Assembly: GCA_049514555.1 (NCBI GenBank)
Contig: JBEKUY010000016.1
Coordinates: 1 to 35,017, forward strand
Length of the DNA stretch: 35,017 nucleotides
Direction of reading: 5' to 3'
Source of the DNA: JBEKUY01 sp049514555
Lineage (GTDB): Bacteria; Acidobacteriota; Terriglobia; Acidiferrales; UBA7541
A program made the translations under genes and the position numbers. This document shows positions 32,515 through 35,017 of this stretch, piece by piece (position 1 is the first letter of the stretch; each line of letters starts with the position of its first letter). The notes beneath the pieces were generated by a model that was not told the origin of the DNA, did not search any database, and saw only the letters and a program-made list of their open reading frames with translations.

Positions 32515-33471
32515 TCAACGCTTAGGTGGCCTACTCGACAGGGTAGCTCTGTCCAGCCTCGACGAGACCAGTTCTTCAATCGCCGGGAACGATCGGGGCG
32601 TTGTGTACTTGCGCTCGGGCGGCTGCAACCCCTTCTGCAGCGCTTGGACCATGGCCTCGATCGCCAGCGGCGTGTTCGGCGGCACCACGACGGTTGCAGT
32701 GAGCAAGCCGGTCCGCACCCAGCTCTGCCCCGTCTTCGGCAAGCCGTCCACGCCGATGAATGGCAAGCTCATCCACCGCTCGCGTTCGCCTTCCTCAATC
32801 TGCTCTTCGATGGCCTTCCGCGCTCCAAGGGCCATGGCGTCGTTCTGCGCCGCGATCAGGTCGATGCGCGCCCTGCGTGACGTTGCCAAGCTCAACCAGG
32901 AACACACTGTTCTCTGCGCGCTGCCCTGCGTCCACTGCCCTCGCAACAAGCTCAATTCCACATCGGCAGGCTTCGTCTCTTTCATCGCCCTGGTCCGCTC
33001 CTGGGCGGAATGGCTTTCCGTCGGCCCTTGGAGGTACAAGACCGTTCCGCCCGCCGGCAACAGCGCTGCTATTTGTCTCCCTTGAATCCTGCCAATCTCC
33101 CGCTGGTCCGGGCTCACGGAGAATACCGGCACCTTCGATGTCCGTCTCAGGTCCCCCAAGTAGTTGACGTCGCGGCTGATGACTCCCCATCCGATTCCAG
33201 CCGTTACAGCCGCTGCCGCAACTTGCGGCGAGCCTGTTCTTCCCACTGGTTGCACGACGATTGCGTCCGGCCGCAAAGCCGGCTGCTCCTGAATGGCCTT
33301 CAGCAATTGCTGGCTCTGCGTTACCGAGTCGCTGTCCGCATAGACAACTTCAAGGTTGATCCCGAGCCGTCCGGCGGCTTCCTGCCCTGCCGCGGCCTGT
33401 TCGAGTTGATAGTCGTTATCTTCCGTCACCAAAGATAGAAGGATGTTGGGCCGCTTAATCATTGGTGCCAC
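32515..33471 (-). CDS. Periplasmic-binding-protein-like (Peripla_BP_4) protein without signal peptide, copy 2
   Basis: 318 residues from GTG 33471, chosen because AGGAGG lies eight bases upstream; a TTG at 33513 overlapping the previous stop is the alternative. The fold is that of sugar/LacI-type binding proteins: ILLSLVTEDNDYQLEQAAAG, VVYADSDSVTQSQQLLKAIQ, LRPDAIVVQPVG, VPVFSVSPDQREIGRIQGRQIA, a second lobe with LIAAQNDAMALGARKAI, and FIGVDGLPKTGQSWV. The start MAPMIKRPNILLSLV has no basic-hydrophobic export signal and no lipobox, so it should be cytosolic. No ABC permease, ATPase, or HTH domain is present. It follows a close paralogue in tandem. Confidence 0.85.
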   Translation of the reverse strand: MAPMIKRPNILLSLVTEDNDYQLEQAAAGQEAAGRLGINLEVVYADSDSVTQSQQLLKAIQEQPALRPDAIVVQPVGRTGSPQVAAAAVTAGIGWGVISRDVNYLGDLRRTSKVPVFSVSPDQREIGRIQGRQIAALLPAGGTVLYLQGPTESHSAQERTRAMKETKPADVELSLLRGQWTQGSAQRTVCSWLSLATSRRARIDLIAAQNDAMALGARKAIEEQIEEGERERWMSLPFIGVDGLPKTGQSWVRTGLLTATVVVPPNTPLAIEAMVQALQKGLQPPERKYTTPRSFPAIEELVSSRLDRATLSSRPPKR

Positions 33472-33509
33472 GTCGGCATCCTCCTGAGTGGCAGGCAATT
33501 CCGTCTTCG

Positions 33510-34457
33510 TCAACGCTTAGGTGGCCTACTCGACAGGGTAGCTCTGTCCAGCCTCGACGAAACAACCTCCTCGATGGCTGGGAACGAACTAGGCGTCGTG
33601 TACGTGCGCTCGGGCGGCTGCAACCCCTTCTGCAGCGCTTGGACCATGGCCTCGATCCCCAAGGGCGTGTTCGGCGGCACCACGACAGTTGCAGTGAGCA
33701 AGCCGGTCCGCACCCAGCTCTGCCCCGTCTTCGGCAAGCCGTCCACTCCGATGAATGGCAAGCTCATCCACCGCTCGCGTTCCGCTTCGCCGACTTGCTC
33801 TTCGATGGCCTTCCGTGCCCCCAGGGCCATGACGTCGTTCTGCGCCGCCACCATATCAATTCGCGCCTTCTGCGATGTGGTGAGGCGCAACCAGGAGCAA
33901 ACGGTCCGGTAGGCGCTCCCCTCCGTCCACTGTCCTCGGAGCAGACTCAACTGGACGCTCGCGGGCCTGGTCTCCTGCATCCCGGTGGTTCGCTGCTGAG
34001 CGCAACTATCTTCCGACGGCCCCTGGATGTACAAAACCGCGCCGCCTGCGGGCAAGAGCGCGGCGATCTGCCGCCCCTCGATCCTCCCGATTTCCCGGTG
34101 GTCCGAGCCCACGGAAAACACCGGAACTTTCGAGGTCCGGCGCAGTTCGCTCAAGTACGTGGCGTCGCGGTTCAGAACACCCCATCCAATGCCCGCCGCC
34201 ACGGCAGCGGTGGCCACCTGGGGCAGTGCTGTCCCGCCCACTGGCTCGAACAGAATCGCATCCGGCCGTGATCCTGGCGGCCCTTGAATGGCCTTCAGCA
34301 ACTGCTGGCTCTGCGTTACCGAGTCGCTGTCCGCATAGACAACTTCAAGGTTGATCCCGAGCCGTCCGGCGGTTTCCTGCCCTGCCGCGGCCTGTTCGAG
34401 TTGATAATCGTTATCGCTGGTTATCAGTGATATGAGAAAGCTGAGTCGTTTGTTCAT
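33510..34457 (-). CDS. Periplasmic-binding-protein-like (Peripla_BP_4) protein without signal peptide, copy 1
   Basis: 315 residues from ATG 34457 with GGAAGGGG eight bases upstream; the open frame extends 33 codons further but that part looks non-coding. The sequence is collinear with copy 2 (SLITSDNDYQLEQAAAGQE, VVYADSDSVTQSQQLLKAIQ, AAQNDVMALGARKAIEEQ, GVDGLPKTGQSWVRTGLLTA). Its N-terminus MNKRLSFLISLITSDNDYQ is the first beta strand of the fold, not a cleavable signal. Identity between copies is nearly complete at the ends and lower in the middle, which suggests gene conversion. Likely role: cytosolic sensing of a small sugar-like ligand; this is inference. Confidence 0.85.
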   Translation of the reverse strand: MNKRLSFLISLITSDNDYQLEQAAAGQETAGRLGINLEVVYADSDSVTQSQQLLKAIQGPPGSRPDAILFEPVGGTALPQVATAAVAAGIGWGVLNRDATYLSELRRTSKVPVFSVGSDHREIGRIEGRQIAALLPAGGAVLYIQGPSEDSCAQQRTTGMQETRPASVQLSLLRGQWTEGSAYRTVCSWLRLTTSQKARIDMVAAQNDVMALGARKAIEEQVGEAERERWMSLPFIGVDGLPKTGQSWVRTGLLTATVVVPPNTPLGIEAMVQALQKGLQPPERTYTTPSSFPAIEEVVSSRLDRATLSSRPPKR

Positions 34458-34653
34458 GGATGCCCCTTCCGCAGACTCCCAGGTCTGACTTCTAGAATCA
34501 ACCATACTGCTGAACGCTGTCCGGTCCACGCTGAAGATGACCTCTGGTGCTTTCACGGCTAATCCCCGGCCACCTCCTAAACGTTGTGATGGCGCTCAAA
34601 CCCGCATGAATACAGATGACGGATAGAGCCGGAAGCTCATGGTACACCTTGGT

Positions 34654-34682
34654 TGGCTCCATTTGACTCCAATTGACTCTTG
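34654..34682. repeat. 10-bp-period direct repeats inside the right tRNA remnant
   Basis: GGCTCCATTT, GACTCCAATT and GACTCTTGG follow one another without a gap. They are on the inner side of the right tRNA remnant, mirroring the repeats beside the left remnant, and could be integrase arm sites. Confidence 0.4.
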
Positions 34683-34733
34683 GGGCGGGCGGCAACGCCG
34701 TCAAAACACAAGACTTGTGAGTTGGGGATACAA

Positions 34734-34756
34734 TTCGATTTCCACCGCCCTTACCA
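34734..34756 (+). other. Degenerate tRNA 3' end (right island boundary)
   Basis: T loop TTCGATT, T-stem strand TCCAC, acceptor strand CGCCCTT and ACCA, followed by ACCAT. It differs from the minus-strand copy at 27036-27058 at three positions. The 5' T-stem strand is mispaired and no anticodon or D arm is convincing. Confidence 0.5.
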
Positions 34757-34923
34757 ACCATCCTCGTTTCAATTATCTTACGGTGCGCGAACTCTACCGG
34801 ACATCTGAAAAGCACTTCTTCGGTTAGCGCGTTATACGTCCAAGTGAACCCAATAATTTGGATCACTCTACACCACGCGACTTCACGTTATTTATTACTC
34901 CGAGCGGTAAGTAGTGAACATTT

Positions 34924-35016
34924 TCAGGCGGCGTAGGCGACATGTTCCTCGTGGAAATAGCGCCGCACCTTGGCCGGTTGTTTCTGGGTGCTGCGCAGAT
35001 GACCCCGCAGCGATCT
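34924..35016 (-). CDS. C-terminal end of an unidentified gene, possibly a transposase (partial)
   Basis: The last 30 codons of a minus-strand frame that runs off the window, ending at TGA 34926-34924. They read SLRGHLRSTQKQPAKVRRYF and then HEEHVAYAA. The basic, helical ending resembles C-termini of some transposases, but the fragment is too short to assign a family. A mobile element at the island edge would fit the context. Confidence 0.35.
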   Translation of the reverse strand, partial: RSLRGHLRSTQKQPAKVRRYFHEEHVAYAA

Positions 35017-35017
35017 C

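Larger units (their letters stand above)
32476..34457. repeat. Tandem duplication of an approximately 1-kb unit
   Basis: The segment around 32508-32562 (end of copy 2) recurs almost unchanged at 33503-33557 (end of copy 1), a shift of 995 bp, and long identical blocks continue through the 3' third of both genes and again near their 5' ends. A third copy of just the junction (32476-32520) follows copy 2. Confidence 0.85.
34458..34923. other. 466-bp gap holding the right island boundary
   Basis: No gene was recognised. It contains short direct repeats at 34654-34682 and the degenerate tRNA 3' end at 34734-34756. Frames reading through here include peptides typical of translated tRNA sequence and are artefacts. 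Confidence 0.5.

Overview
The window reads as a stretch of high-GC bacterial chromosome, most likely from an Acidobacteriota genome or metagenome bin. This is inferred from the mix of protein families (a small XRE regulator, a GAF-GAF-SpoIIE phosphatase beside lysA and hpt, a malectin-like domain, a stand-alone integrase-type transposase, a penicillin acylase homologue) and is not shown by any rRNA gene. No complete tRNA or rRNA gene was found.

Layout. 1-8 kb: the 3' end of the primary sigma factor gene, a frameshifted B12-binding radical SAM gene, a one-ORF DDE transposase, a large membrane GGDEF-EAL protein with intact catalytic motifs, and a nitronate monooxygenase. 8-11.7 kb is accessory and decayed: an msrQ remnant, an XRE regulator, a DUF72 remnant, a double zinc-ribbon protein, an orphan PP2C phosphatase, a candidate structured RNA with its own promoter, and two facing tRNA 3' halves that both begin at the anticodon loop. 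11.7-26.9 kb is mostly ordinary core sequence: SAM hydroxide adenosyltransferase; a minus-strand operon of a CorC-type CBS protein and two oligopeptide-type ABC permeases; penicillin acylase; a dead mutM fragment; xseB-ispA-tlyA-nadK on the plus strand; and hpt, a GAF-GAF phosphatase and lysA on the minus strand, followed by a DAO-type oxidoreductase.

27-34.8 kb looks like an island of acquired and damaged genes. It is bracketed by two inverted, degenerate copies of the same tRNA 3' end, each with short direct repeats on its inner side. Inside lie a truncated amidohydrolase, a malectin-domain fragment, a SpoVG-family gene with a stop at codon 5, a small partner protein, a zinc-ribbon protein with a likely A-run frameshift, an exported aldose 1-epimerase, a DNA methyltransferase cut off at a 16-bp palindrome, and a tandem pair of periplasmic-binding-type proteins that lack any export signal or transporter.

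The items most worth following are the candidate RNA near 9.74-9.89 kb, the tRNA-half scars, and the cytosolic binding-protein tandem near 32.5-34.5 kb.
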